A stretch of DNA of 64,000 nucleotides from Bog-532 sp963720945 (GTDB lineage Bacteria; Actinomycetota; Actinomycetes; Streptosporangiales; Streptosporangiaceae). The notes beneath the pieces are model-generated. The model was not told where the DNA came from and searched no databases. It saw only the letters and a list, made by a program, of their open reading frames with translations. How positions within the stretch are numbered: position 1 is the first letter of the stretch; each line of letters begins with the position of its first letter. Location: assembly GCA_963720945.1 (NCBI GenBank), contig CAVRHH010000014.1, forward strand, positions 124,001 to 188,000, written 5' to 3'. Below are positions 41,578-49,055 of this stretch, one piece after another. The position numbers were made by a program, and so were the translations under genes.

Positions 41578-43056
41578 GTGTACACCGAGCCGGGCGTGCC
41601 GCCGCCGAGGGTGCGGCCCCCGCTGACCCAGCGGCTCTCCCGCCGCCAGTGGATCCTGCTCGATTGCCTGGTCGCGGTGGTGACGGTCGTGATCATGGCC
41701 GGGAGCGTGCTGGCGTCCCACCGATCGGAGCCCGCGCCGCGCTCGGCCGCGATGCTGGCGCTCGGCCTGCTGCTGGCCGCCGCCGGAGGGGTGCCGGTCG
41801 CACTCCGGCGGCTGCGCCCGCTGCTGGCCCTGGAAGCACTGTTCGCCCTGTCCGTGCTGCTGGCGGTGATCCAGGCCCAGGACGGCCTGATCGTGGCCGT
41901 GCCCGCCACCTACGTGCTGTACACGGTCGCGGCGACATCACCGCGCCGGACCGCGGCGATCGCCCTGGGCTGTGCCCTGGCCACCGTGACGGCCGAAACG
42001 TTCCGGGTCTGGGGGTCAGGCGGCGGGAAGGCCGGGTCGGCACTCTCGCTGGCCCTGTTCCTGATCATCTCCTGGGGGTTCGGGTCCGCGGTCCGGCAGC
42101 GGCGGGCGTACGCCGATGGCCTGCAGCAGCAGGCGGCCAGCCGGGCGGTGGCCGAGGAACGGCTGCGTATCGCGCGGGAACTGCACGACGTGGTGGCGCA
42201 CAGCATGAGCGTGATCGCCGTGCAGGCGGGCTTCGGCGAGTACGTCATCGACGACCAGCCGGCCAAGGCGCGGGAGGCACTGGGTGCCATCCAGGCGACC
42301 AGCCGGGACGCCCTGGACGAGATGCGGCGGATGCTCAGCGTGCTGCGGCAGGCCGACACCGCCGGCGGCGGCGGGCCGGCCGCTGGCCCGTATCCCGGCG
42401 ATCAGCCTGACCAGCTGGCTGACCTGGCCGCGGACGGGCCACTGCGCACGACGGAAGGCGTGACCCCAGCGCCCCCGGCAAGCTCCCTGAGCGGCCTGCT
42501 GGGGCCGCCCAGCCCCCAGGAGCCCACCAGGCCAGCCGAGCTCCCAGCGGCCGCTGGGAGCGGCTACGGGCGTTCCCAGGACCACACGGGCGCGCAGACG
42601 GCTGCGGGCGTCTCGCGGCGCGCGGCGGCGCCGCTGCGGCCCGCGCCGGGGCTGGCCGACCTGGACCGGCTGATCACCCGCGTCGGGCACGCGGGGGTGC
42701 ACGTCGACCTGAGGGTCAACGGCGAGCGCGGGGACGTGCCGGCCGGGGTGGACCTGTCCGCTTTCCGCATCATCCAGGAGGCGCTCACCAACGTGGTCAA
42801 GCACGCCGGCACGCCCGGCTGCCGGGTCACGATCGACTACCGGGACGGCGAACTGGGCCTGGAGATCATCGACGAGGGCCATGCCGCGGTGCTCGCCCCG
42901 GCCGGCCCGGGCGCCAGCCCCGTGGTGTCCGGTCACGGGCTGATCGGGATGCGCGAGCGGGTCCACCTGTGCGGCGGCCAGTTCAGCGCCGGGCCGCGGC
43001 CGGGCCGCGGCTTCCGGGTGGCCGCCACCCTCCCGCTGAACCGGGCGGGGTCATGA
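41578..43056 (+). CDS. NarL-family sensor histidine kinase
   Basis: 492 residues from a GTG. The N-terminal ~170 residues contain about five hydrophobic segments (LLDCLVAVVTVVIMAGSVLA onward). A HisKA_3 dimerisation domain with ERLRIARELHDVVAHSMSV (phospho-His) and a HATPase domain with FRIIQEALTNVVKHAG and GHGLIGMRERVHLCGG follow. A ~110-residue Pro/Gly-rich insertion separates the two domains. It overlaps its response regulator by 4 nt (ATGA). Signal unknown; lying between the qcr and cta genes hints at an envelope or respiration-related input, but that is only positional. Confidence 0.9.
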   Translation: MYTEPGVPPPRVRPPLTQRLSRRQWILLDCLVAVVTVVIMAGSVLASHRSEPAPRSAAMLALGLLLAAAGGVPVALRRLRPLLALEALFALSVLLAVIQAQDGLIVAVPATYVLYTVAATSPRRTAAIALGCALATVTAETFRVWGSGGGKAGSALSLALFLIISWGFGSAVRQRRAYADGLQQQAASRAVAEERLRIARELHDVVAHSMSVIAVQAGFGEYVIDDQPAKAREALGAIQATSRDALDEMRRMLSVLRQADTAGGGGPAAGPYPGDQPDQLADLAADGPLRTTEGVTPAPPASSLSGLLGPPSPQEPTRPAELPAAAGSGYGRSQDHTGAQTAAGVSRRAAAPLRPAPGLADLDRLITRVGHAGVHVDLRVNGERGDVPAGVDLSAFRIIQEALTNVVKHAGTPGCRVTIDYRDGELGLEIIDEGHAAVLAPAGPGASPVVSGHGLIGMRERVHLCGGQFSAGPRPGRGFRVAATLPLNRAGS

Positions 43057-43748
43057 GCCTGCGCGTCGTCGTGGCCGACGACCAGGCGCTGGTGCGCGTG
43101 GGCTTCCGCGGCATCATCGACGCCACCCCCGGCTTCACCGTGGTCGGCGAGGCCGGTAACGGGCGCGAAGCGGTCGAGGTGGCGCGGCGCGCCCGCCCCG
43201 ACGTCATCCTGATGGACGTCCGGATGCCGCTGATGGACGGCATCGAAGCCACCCGCCAGATCACCAGCGCACCGGAAACCTGTCACATCCGCGCCCTCAT
43301 CCTGACCACGTTCGACCTGGACGAATACGTCTACGCCGCGCTGCGGGCCGGCGCCAGCGGCTTCCTGCTGAAGGACACGCTGCCCGCGGACCTGCTGAGT
43401 GCGATCCGGGTCGTCGCCGCCGGTGACGCCCTGCTGGCGCCGAGCATCACGCGCAAGCTGATCGGCGAGTTCGCGCGGCTGCCGACCGCGGAAACGCGCG
43501 GCCTGGACGGCTCGGGGGACCCGGACGGCGCGGGCACGCTGAGCGGGCTCACCGAACGCGAGATCGAGGTGCTGGCCCTGGTCGCGCGGGGCATGTCCAA
43601 CGCCGAGATCGCCGATCACCTGACGATCAGCCCGGCGACCGCCAAGACTCACGTTGGCCACCTGCTGGCCAAGCTGCGCGCCCGCGACCGCGTCCAGCTG
43701 GTGATCCTCGGCTACCAGAGCGGCCTGGTCAAGGTAGGCGGGTGTTAG
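43053..43748 (+). CDS. NarL/FixJ response regulator
   Basis: 231 residues from the ATG at 43053 overlapping the kinase stop. Receiver domain MSLRVVVADDQALVRVGFRG with phosphoacceptor VILMDVRMPLMDGIEA and a conserved Lys in GFLLKDTLPADL. C-terminal LuxR-type HTH: LTEREIEVLALVARGMSNAE and ISPATAKTHVGHLLAKLRAR. Cognate regulator of the adjacent kinase; targets unknown. Confidence 0.93.
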   Translation: MSLRVVVADDQALVRVGFRGIIDATPGFTVVGEAGNGREAVEVARRARPDVILMDVRMPLMDGIEATRQITSAPETCHIRALILTTFDLDEYVYAALRAGASGFLLKDTLPADLLSAIRVVAAGDALLAPSITRKLIGEFARLPTAETRGLDGSGDPDGAGTLSGLTEREIEVLALVARGMSNAEIADHLTISPATAKTHVGHLLAKLRARDRVQLVILGYQSGLVKVGGC

Positions 43749-43757
43749 TCCCGGCGG

Positions 43758-44040
43758 GACGCCGTAGCGCAGCGGGGGTTACGGCGAGACGCTCATACCG
43801 GCCCAGCGAACCGGGCCTCGTGCCCGGTGAGTGGCCGGTGTTACCGGCGAGCACCGCCCGCGGGCTACGGAGAGACGCTCGTAACCGGCCCAGCGATCCC
43901 GGCCTCAGGCCGGGTGAGTGGCCGGTGTGTCGGCGAGCACCGCCCGCGGGCGCGCGGAGCGCGTGCGGGGGGTCCGGGGGCGAAGTACCCCCGCGGGGCG
44001 CGGAGCGCGTGCGGGGGTTCCGGGGGGTCGTCCCCCCGGG
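43758..44040. repeat. Dispersed GC-rich element, tandem degenerate copies
   Basis: The 313 bp between the response regulator (+) and ctaF (-) hold no gene. They contain, in reverse orientation, two or more degenerate copies of the element at 47.7 and 52.4 kb. Shared parts are GGGGGTTCCGGGGGGTCG and CCCCCCGGG (44013-44040), a GGCGAAGTACC core (43979-43989), GGTGTGTCGGCGAGCACCGC, and GAGACGCTCGTAACCGGCC (43872-43890; again near 43788). It is strongly palindromic, probably structured when transcribed. Confidence 0.7.
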
Positions 44041-44061
44041 CTAGCACGTCGCCGCCCCGAA

Positions 44062-44457
44062 TCAATGAGCGTAGTGGCCGCGGTAGTACTCGAAGACGAA
44101 GCCGATGGTGGCGAACATCGTCATCAGGGCGCCGATCAGGAACAGCCACCAGCCCATGGCGAAGCCGGCCGCGGCGACCGCGCAGGAGAAGCCGACGAAC
44201 AGCGGCCACCAGCTGTGCGGGCTGAAGAAGCCGATCTCCCCGGTGCCCTCGGCGATCTCGCCCTGCGGGTTGTCCTCCGGCCGCTCCGGCAGGCGCCGGC
44301 CGGTGAACAGCACGTAGAAGCCGGCCAGGATGGCCAGGCCCACCGCGAACGCCAGCGCCGCGGTGCCCGTCGGGTCCTTCGAGTAGTACCAGTAGATGAC
44401 GTCCACGCCGCCGAAGAACGCCGCGCAGCCCATGAACAGCCAGCCTTCGACCTTCAT
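44062..44457 (-). CDS. ctaF: Actinobacterial cytochrome c oxidase subunit IV CtaF
   Basis: 131 residues with four hydrophobic helices: LFMGCAAFFGGVDVIYWYYS, ALAFAVGLAILAGFYVLFTG, LFVGFSCAVAAAGFAMGWWL and a short fourth. Ends FVFEYYRGHYAH, the characteristic CtaF terminus. Small subunit of the aa3 oxidase. Last gene of ctaC-ctaD-ctaF. Confidence 0.93.
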   Translation of the reverse strand: MKVEGWLFMGCAAFFGGVDVIYWYYSKDPTGTAALAFAVGLAILAGFYVLFTGRRLPERPEDNPQGEIAEGTGEIGFFSPHSWWPLFVGFSCAVAAAGFAMGWWLFLIGALMTMFATIGFVFEYYRGHYAH

Positions 44458-44505
44458 GCGAACCTCACCCTCACCAAGCCGTACATGGTCAGCAGAGTCT
44501 TTCCG

Positions 44506-46254
44506 TTACTCGTCGGCGGATGGGGGCGCGATCTGATCGACGGGCGGATCGAGCGTCTGGGTGAGCTCCCGGGAGGCCATGCCCCACCTGACGTGCGGGT
44601 AATGCAGGTCGAACGCGGGCCGCTCGGACCGGATACGCGGGATCCGGTAGAAGTTGTGCCGCGGCGGCGGGCAGGACGTGGCCCACTCCAGCGAACTGCC
44701 AAAGCCCCACGGGTCCTCGACGTTGACCTTCTCCCCGTACCGCCACGTCTTATAGACGTTGTAGAAGAAGATCAGGATCGACAGGGTCAGGACCCAGGAC
44801 CCGATCGACGAGATCTGGTTCAGCGTCGTCACGTTGCCGGGCAGATCCGGGTAGTTGGCGATGCGGCGCGGCATGCCTTCCACACCGATCCAGTGCTGGA
44901 CCAGGAACGTCATGTTGAACCCGATGAACATCAGCCAGAACTGGATCTTGCCGATCCGGTCGTCGAGCTTCTTGCCGGTCATCTTCGGCCACCAGAAGTA
45001 GAAGCCCGCAAACATCTCGAACAGCACGGTCCCGGCCAGCACGTAGTGGAAGTGCGCGACCACGAAGTAGGAGTCGCTGACCGCGAAGTCCAGCGGCGGG
45101 GACGCCAGCATGATCCCGGTGATGCCACCGAACAGGAACACGATCAGGAACCCGACCGTGAACAGCATCGGCGGCTCGAACGTGAGCTGGCCGCGCCACA
45201 TCGTGCCCGCCCAGTTGAAGAACTTCACCCCGGTCGGGACCGCGATCAGGAACGTCATAAACGAGAAGAACGGGAGCAGCACGCCGCCGGTGGTGAACAT
45301 GTGGTGCGCCCACACCGTCATCGACAGGCCCGCGATCGAGATCGTCGCGGCGATCAGGCCCTTGTAGCCGAACAGCGGCTTGCGGCTGAACACCGGCAGG
45401 ATCTCGGTCGCGATGCCGAAGAACGGCAGCGCGAGGATGTACACCTCCGGGTGGCCGAAGAACCAGAACAGGTTCTGCCATAGCAAGGCACCGCCGGTCG
45501 CGGCGTCGAACACGTGCGCGCCGAGCCGCCGGTCGATCTCCAGCACCAGCAGCGCCGCCGCCAGCGGCGGGAACGCGAGCAGGATCAGCATGCTGGTGAG
45601 CAGGGTGTTCCAGGTGAACATCGACATCCGGAACATCGTCATGCCGGGGCACCGCAGGCAGAAGATCGTGGTGATGAAGTTGACGCCGCCGAGGATGGTC
45701 CCCAGCCCGGACAGCGTCAGCCCCATGACCCACATGTCCGCGCCGACGCCGGGCGAGTACACCGCACTGGTCAGCGGCGAGTAGGCGTACCAGCCGAAGG
45801 CAGCCGCCCCGCCGGGAGCCAGGAAGCTGGCCACCACGATGAGCCCGCCGAACAGGAACAAGTAGTAGCTGAGCAGGTTCATCCGCGGGAACGCCACGTC
45901 GGGCGCGCCGATCTGCAGCGGCATGACCACGTTCGCGAACCCGATGAACAGCGGGGTGGCGAACAGCAGCAGCATGATCGTGCCGTGGATGGTGAACAGC
46001 TCGTTGTACACCTGGTCGGAGACGATGTGGTTCTCGGGCTCGAAGAGCTGCAGCCGGATGATGATCGCCATGATGCCGGCGATGATGAAGAACGCGAACG
46101 AGGTGATCAGGTACATGTACCCGATGACCTTGTGGTCGGTCGACGACAGCCAGCCCGCCAGAACGGACCCCTTGCGCTCGGTGCGCTTACCCGGGATGAC
46201 CGGCGTGCCGGCGGGCGGCAGGCCGGTGACCGGCTGCTGTTCGATCGTGCTCAC
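44506..46254 (-). CDS. ctaD: Cytochrome c oxidase subunit I CtaD
   Basis: 582 residues from the GTG at 46254 (MSTIEQQPVTGLPP), which overlaps the ctaC stop by 4 nt. Twelve-helix heme-copper oxidase: heme a ligand in ELFTIHGTIMLLL, Cu-B/Tyr site WFFGHPEVYILALPFFG, AHHMFTTGG, and the heme a3/a ligand pair in SYFVVAHFHYVLAG. K- and D-channel residues of the A family are suggested by GHPEVY. Terminal oxidase core. Confidence 0.95.
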   Translation of the reverse strand: MSTIEQQPVTGLPPAGTPVIPGKRTERKGSVLAGWLSSTDHKVIGYMYLITSFAFFIIAGIMAIIIRLQLFEPENHIVSDQVYNELFTIHGTIMLLLFATPLFIGFANVVMPLQIGAPDVAFPRMNLLSYYLFLFGGLIVVASFLAPGGAAAFGWYAYSPLTSAVYSPGVGADMWVMGLTLSGLGTILGGVNFITTIFCLRCPGMTMFRMSMFTWNTLLTSMLILLAFPPLAAALLVLEIDRRLGAHVFDAATGGALLWQNLFWFFGHPEVYILALPFFGIATEILPVFSRKPLFGYKGLIAATISIAGLSMTVWAHHMFTTGGVLLPFFSFMTFLIAVPTGVKFFNWAGTMWRGQLTFEPPMLFTVGFLIVFLFGGITGIMLASPPLDFAVSDSYFVVAHFHYVLAGTVLFEMFAGFYFWWPKMTGKKLDDRIGKIQFWLMFIGFNMTFLVQHWIGVEGMPRRIANYPDLPGNVTTLNQISSIGSWVLTLSILIFFYNVYKTWRYGEKVNVEDPWGFGSSLEWATSCPPPRHNFYRIPRIRSERPAFDLHYPHVRWGMASRELTQTLDPPVDQIAPPSADE

Positions 46255-47090
46255 TTGACACCACTCCTGGAAGCCGTCGTCGTCGCAGGCTGCCCGCTGG
46301 ATGACGAGTTCGATGCCGCCTGCCGCGACGAAATCCACTGCCGGAACTGATCCGGGGTCACCACCTTGAGGGTGAACAGCATGCGGCTGTGGTAAAGCCC
46401 GCACAGTTCGCTGCAGTGGCCGAGGTACGTGCCGGTCTTGGTCAGCGTGACCTGGAAATGGTTCGGGTGACCGGGGATGACGTCCCGCTTGAACAGGAAC
46501 TCCGGCATCCAGAACGAATGGATCACGTCCGGCGAGGTGAGGTTGAACCGGACGGTCTCGCCGGTCGGCAGCTCAAGCAGCGGCAGGGGCCCGGGGTACA
46601 TCACGCCGTTGTCGGTCACGTTGTACTGCGGGTACTGGAACTGCCAGCTCCACTGGTAGCCGACGACGTTGACCGTCACGTTCGGGTTCGAGGACAGATT
46701 GTCGATGTAGTTCTCGTCCTTCGCCGTGTAGTAGAAGAGCACGGCGATGAGCACGAACGGCAGGGCCGTGTACAGGATCTCGATCGGAAGGTTGTACCGG
46801 ACCTGCGGGGGAAGCCGGTCACCCCGCTTGCGGTGGAAGACCACCGCCCACAGGATCAGTCCCCACACCAAGATCGCGACCGACATACCGGCGATCCATG
46901 ACCCCTGCCAGAGGTGGAGCGTCACGCGTCCCTGCTGGGTGATGGGATCGGGGAAGCCGATGCGCGTGAACGTGTCGTTCGTGCAGCCGGTCAGGGCGAC
47001 CAGCACCACGGCAAGGGCGGCCGCGCGCGGCACCCAGCGGCGCGGCCTGCCTGCGCGTCCGCTGCGCTGAGCGGGGCGGATGGGAGTCAA
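46251..47090 (-). CDS. ctaC: Cytochrome c oxidase subunit II CtaC (lipoprotein)
   Basis: 279 residues from a TTG at 47090; GGAAGG stands 7 nt upstream and the next 36 residues form a normal lipoprotein signal ending in the lipobox LTGC. In-frame starts farther upstream lack this support. Two TM helices (WIAGMSVAILVWGLILWAVV; LYTALPFVLIAVLFYYTA). Cu-A domain: YQWSWQFQYP, DVIHSFWMPEF and the ligand motif GHCSELCGLYHSRM. It accepts electrons from QcrC. A Ser/Thr-rich C-tail follows. Confidence 0.93.
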   Translation of the reverse strand: MTPIRPAQRSGRAGRPRRWVPRAAALAVVLVALTGCTNDTFTRIGFPDPITQQGRVTLHLWQGSWIAGMSVAILVWGLILWAVVFHRKRGDRLPPQVRYNLPIEILYTALPFVLIAVLFYYTAKDENYIDNLSSNPNVTVNVVGYQWSWQFQYPQYNVTDNGVMYPGPLPLLELPTGETVRFNLTSPDVIHSFWMPEFLFKRDVIPGHPNHFQVTLTKTGTYLGHCSELCGLYHSRMLFTLKVVTPDQFRQWISSRQAASNSSSSGQPATTTASRSGVK

Positions 47091-47302
47091 CGAAATGCCT
47101 TCCGGGCAGGGTGTCCCCGGCTTGCGGAGCCGGTGCTCACGTCCTTCTACAGCGTGTCGTGGAAACAGTATCGCGCTTCCGTCTCTCATGGTCGGGGACC
47201 CCCGGCGTTTTTCCGGCCTGCCTAGTCGGGGCCGGCGCACGCCGGAACCCCGGTGACGCGCAGGCCCGTGCCAGCCCGGGCCGGCATGAAGATCATAACG
47301 AA

Positions 47303-47322
47303 TTGAAGTCAAATGACTTCAA
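47303..47322. promoter_or_regulatory. 20-bp palindrome between ctaC and tusA
   Basis: TTGAAGTCA-AA-TGACTTCAA, 9-bp perfect arms, in an AT-rich stretch (47296-47332) of the 293-bp divergent region. It is 62 bp before the tusA start and 212 bp before ctaC. It has the form of a dimeric repressor or activator site; the regulator is not identified. Confidence 0.5.
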
Positions 47323-47383
47323 AGTGTATTGTCGAGCGCAGGACACAAGTGTCAGGGCATCATGGGGACATGGGCGTGATCGC

Positions 47384-47719
47384 ATGAGCAACCGCTGGTT
47401 TGGCCGGGACGGCCAGCCGGAGCAGGCCACGGACGGCCTGGCCGGGGCGGCCACCAATGGCCTGACCGGGACCGCAGACCCGGCGGCGCCCACCCCGCTG
47501 CTGACGATCGACGCGCTGGGCCGCAAGTGCCCCATCCCCATCATCATGCTGGCGGAGCGCATCGGCGAGGTGCCGATCGGCTCGGTCATCGCCGTGCTGG
47601 CCGATGACCCGGCGGCCGAAAAAGACGTACCCGCGTGGTGCCTGATGAAGTCCCACGATCACGTGCTGACCCAGCCGCTGGAGCGCGGCTGGGCGATCCT
47701 CATCCGCCGCGGGTACTGA
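47384..47719 (+). CDS. TusA-family sulphur-transfer protein
   Basis: 111 residues from the ATG at 47384. Residues ~38-111 form a TusA domain with TIDALGRKCPIPIIMLAERI (Cys-Pro motif) and VLADDPAAEKDVPAWCLMKSHDHVL; the first ~35 residues are a Gly/Ala-rich extension. TusA proteins carry persulphide sulphur for cofactor or tRNA thiolation. It is divergent from ctaC, an arrangement seen in actinomycetes, often with a cysteine desulphurase that is not present here. Confidence 0.85.
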   Translation: MSNRWFGRDGQPEQATDGLAGAATNGLTGTADPAAPTPLLTIDALGRKCPIPIIMLAERIGEVPIGSVIAVLADDPAAEKDVPAWCLMKSHDHVLTQPLERGWAILIRRGY

Positions 47720-47721
47720 AT

Positions 47722-48054
47722 GGCCCGGGGGGACGACCCCCCGGAACCCCCCGCATGCGCTCCGCGCCCGCGCGGTGGTACTTCGCCGGCACACCAGCGC
47801 TCGCCGGGCCTGACGGCCCGGCTCGCTGTGCTGGCCCGGGGGGACGACCCCCCGGAACCCCCCGCATGCGCTCCGCGCCCGCGCGGTGGTACTTCGCCGG
47901 CACACCAGCGCTCGCCGGGCCTGACGGCCCGGCTCGCTGTGCTGGCCCGGGGGGACGACCCCCCGGAACCCCCCGCATGCGCTCCGCGCCCGCGCGGTGG
48001 TACTTCGCCGGCACACCAGCGCTCGCCGGGCCTGACGGCCCGGCTCGCTGGCCG
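47722..48054. repeat. 111-bp tandem repeat, three copies
   Basis: Units at 47722-47832, 47833-47943 and 47944-48054, essentially identical. Each runs from GGCCCGGGGGGACGACCCCC through GGTGGTACTTCGCCGGCACA to GGCCTGACGGCCCGGCTCGC. A single-copy tail follows (GCCGGTTACGAGCGTCTCGC at 48051-48070). It occupies the 402 bp between tusA (+) and a minus-strand gene, and nothing else is seen there. It belongs to the same element family as the 43.8 and 52.4 kb sequences. All frames stay open through it, but I see no coding evidence. Confidence 0.88.
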
Positions 48055-48121
48055 GTTACGAGCGTCTCGCCGTAGGTCCCGCTGGGTGCTCAGCCGATAG
48101 CACCGGCCGCACACCGGGTCG

Positions 48122-48943
48122 CTACGTGTGCAGCTGGGCGAACGCGGCGCGGGCGACGGCGAGCGACCCGGCGGACAGCTGGCTCATCGACACCGGGCCG
48201 TAATCCCCGCGGTTGGACCGGTCCAGCCCGTTCAGGACGGCGGTGATAAGCACGTTGTGGTAACGGACGATCGTGGTCGCGACGTCGGTGATGGCCCCGC
48301 CGACCTGGTAGACCTGGGTCGCCGTGAACGCCGCCGTGCCCAGGCCCGGCACCGTGGCGACCTGGGCGCGCGGGGCGCCGGTCCCGGCGGGCGGGTCCTG
48401 CTTCTGCTGCATCGCCCCGGCGTAGGCGTCGATGGCGGCGAACGTCGCACTTCCGTTCCCGCTGGCCAGGCCGTTGGGGCTGTAGGCCTGAATGTCGAGC
48501 TGGAGCAGCCGGTAGACGGGCGGGGCGTCCAGGGTCCAGTCACACTGGCTGTCCAGCACACCATCGAGCGGCGGCGGGGCCGCGACCTTGGGCTTGCCGG
48601 GCACGATGCCGCTGAGCGTGACCGCCGGAACCGCCGGGCACGCGGCCGGCGCCTTCTGGATCTCGCCCGGCAGGAACGTCGTGATCAGCGAACCGGGGGT
48701 GACGGTCGCCGGGCCCGAGCCGCCCGGGACCACCAGGACCAGGACCACGACCAGCACGGCGATGATGACCGCGGCCGCCGTTACCAGCCACCGCAGCGGG
48801 ATGCGCCGCCTGCCGCGGTTCCGGTGACCGCGGCCGCCCAGGCGCGGTACCCGGCCAGGCCAGTCCGCGGGTATGACGTCGCCGGGTCGTTCCGGCGCGG
48901 AAGCGTCCGGCGGACGTGGCGGAAGTGACCCCTGCTCTGTCAC
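48122..48943 (-). CDS. Membrane-anchored extracytoplasmic protein of unknown function
   Basis: 273 residues. A Pro/Arg-rich cytoplasmic N-terminus is followed by one TM (LVTAAAVIIAVLVVVLVLVV, ~residues 53-72) and a ~195-residue exported domain. That domain has two Cys (KAPAACPAVP; SQCDWTLDAP) likely to be disulphide-bonded. It ends SMSQLSAGSLAVARAAFAQL. Loosely similar in layout to actinobacterial DUF3558-like surface proteins, but I cannot assign it. It sits at the junction between the respiratory block and the alr-tsaE gene. Confidence 0.65.
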   Translation of the reverse strand: MTEQGSLPPRPPDASAPERPGDVIPADWPGRVPRLGGRGHRNRGRRRIPLRWLVTAAAVIIAVLVVVLVLVVPGGSGPATVTPGSLITTFLPGEIQKAPAACPAVPAVTLSGIVPGKPKVAAPPPLDGVLDSQCDWTLDAPPVYRLLQLDIQAYSPNGLASGNGSATFAAIDAYAGAMQQKQDPPAGTGAPRAQVATVPGLGTAAFTATQVYQVGGAITDVATTIVRYHNVLITAVLNGLDRSNRGDYGPVSMSQLSAGSLAVARAAFAQLHT

Positions 48944-49055
48944 AGCGCGCCTCCGGGGAAGGAATTGGAACGCTTGATCCTATGGCAACGGCGATCGGGC
49001 GCGCGGCCGGTTCCGCAGGGCCGGCGGCGCGCCGGCGATGCAGAGCGAGAGCCGG

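Noticed and set aside
47722..48075. Coding extension through the 111-bp repeats
   Set aside because: All frames are open because of base composition and a period divisible by three; tusA ends before it and no domain is encoded.
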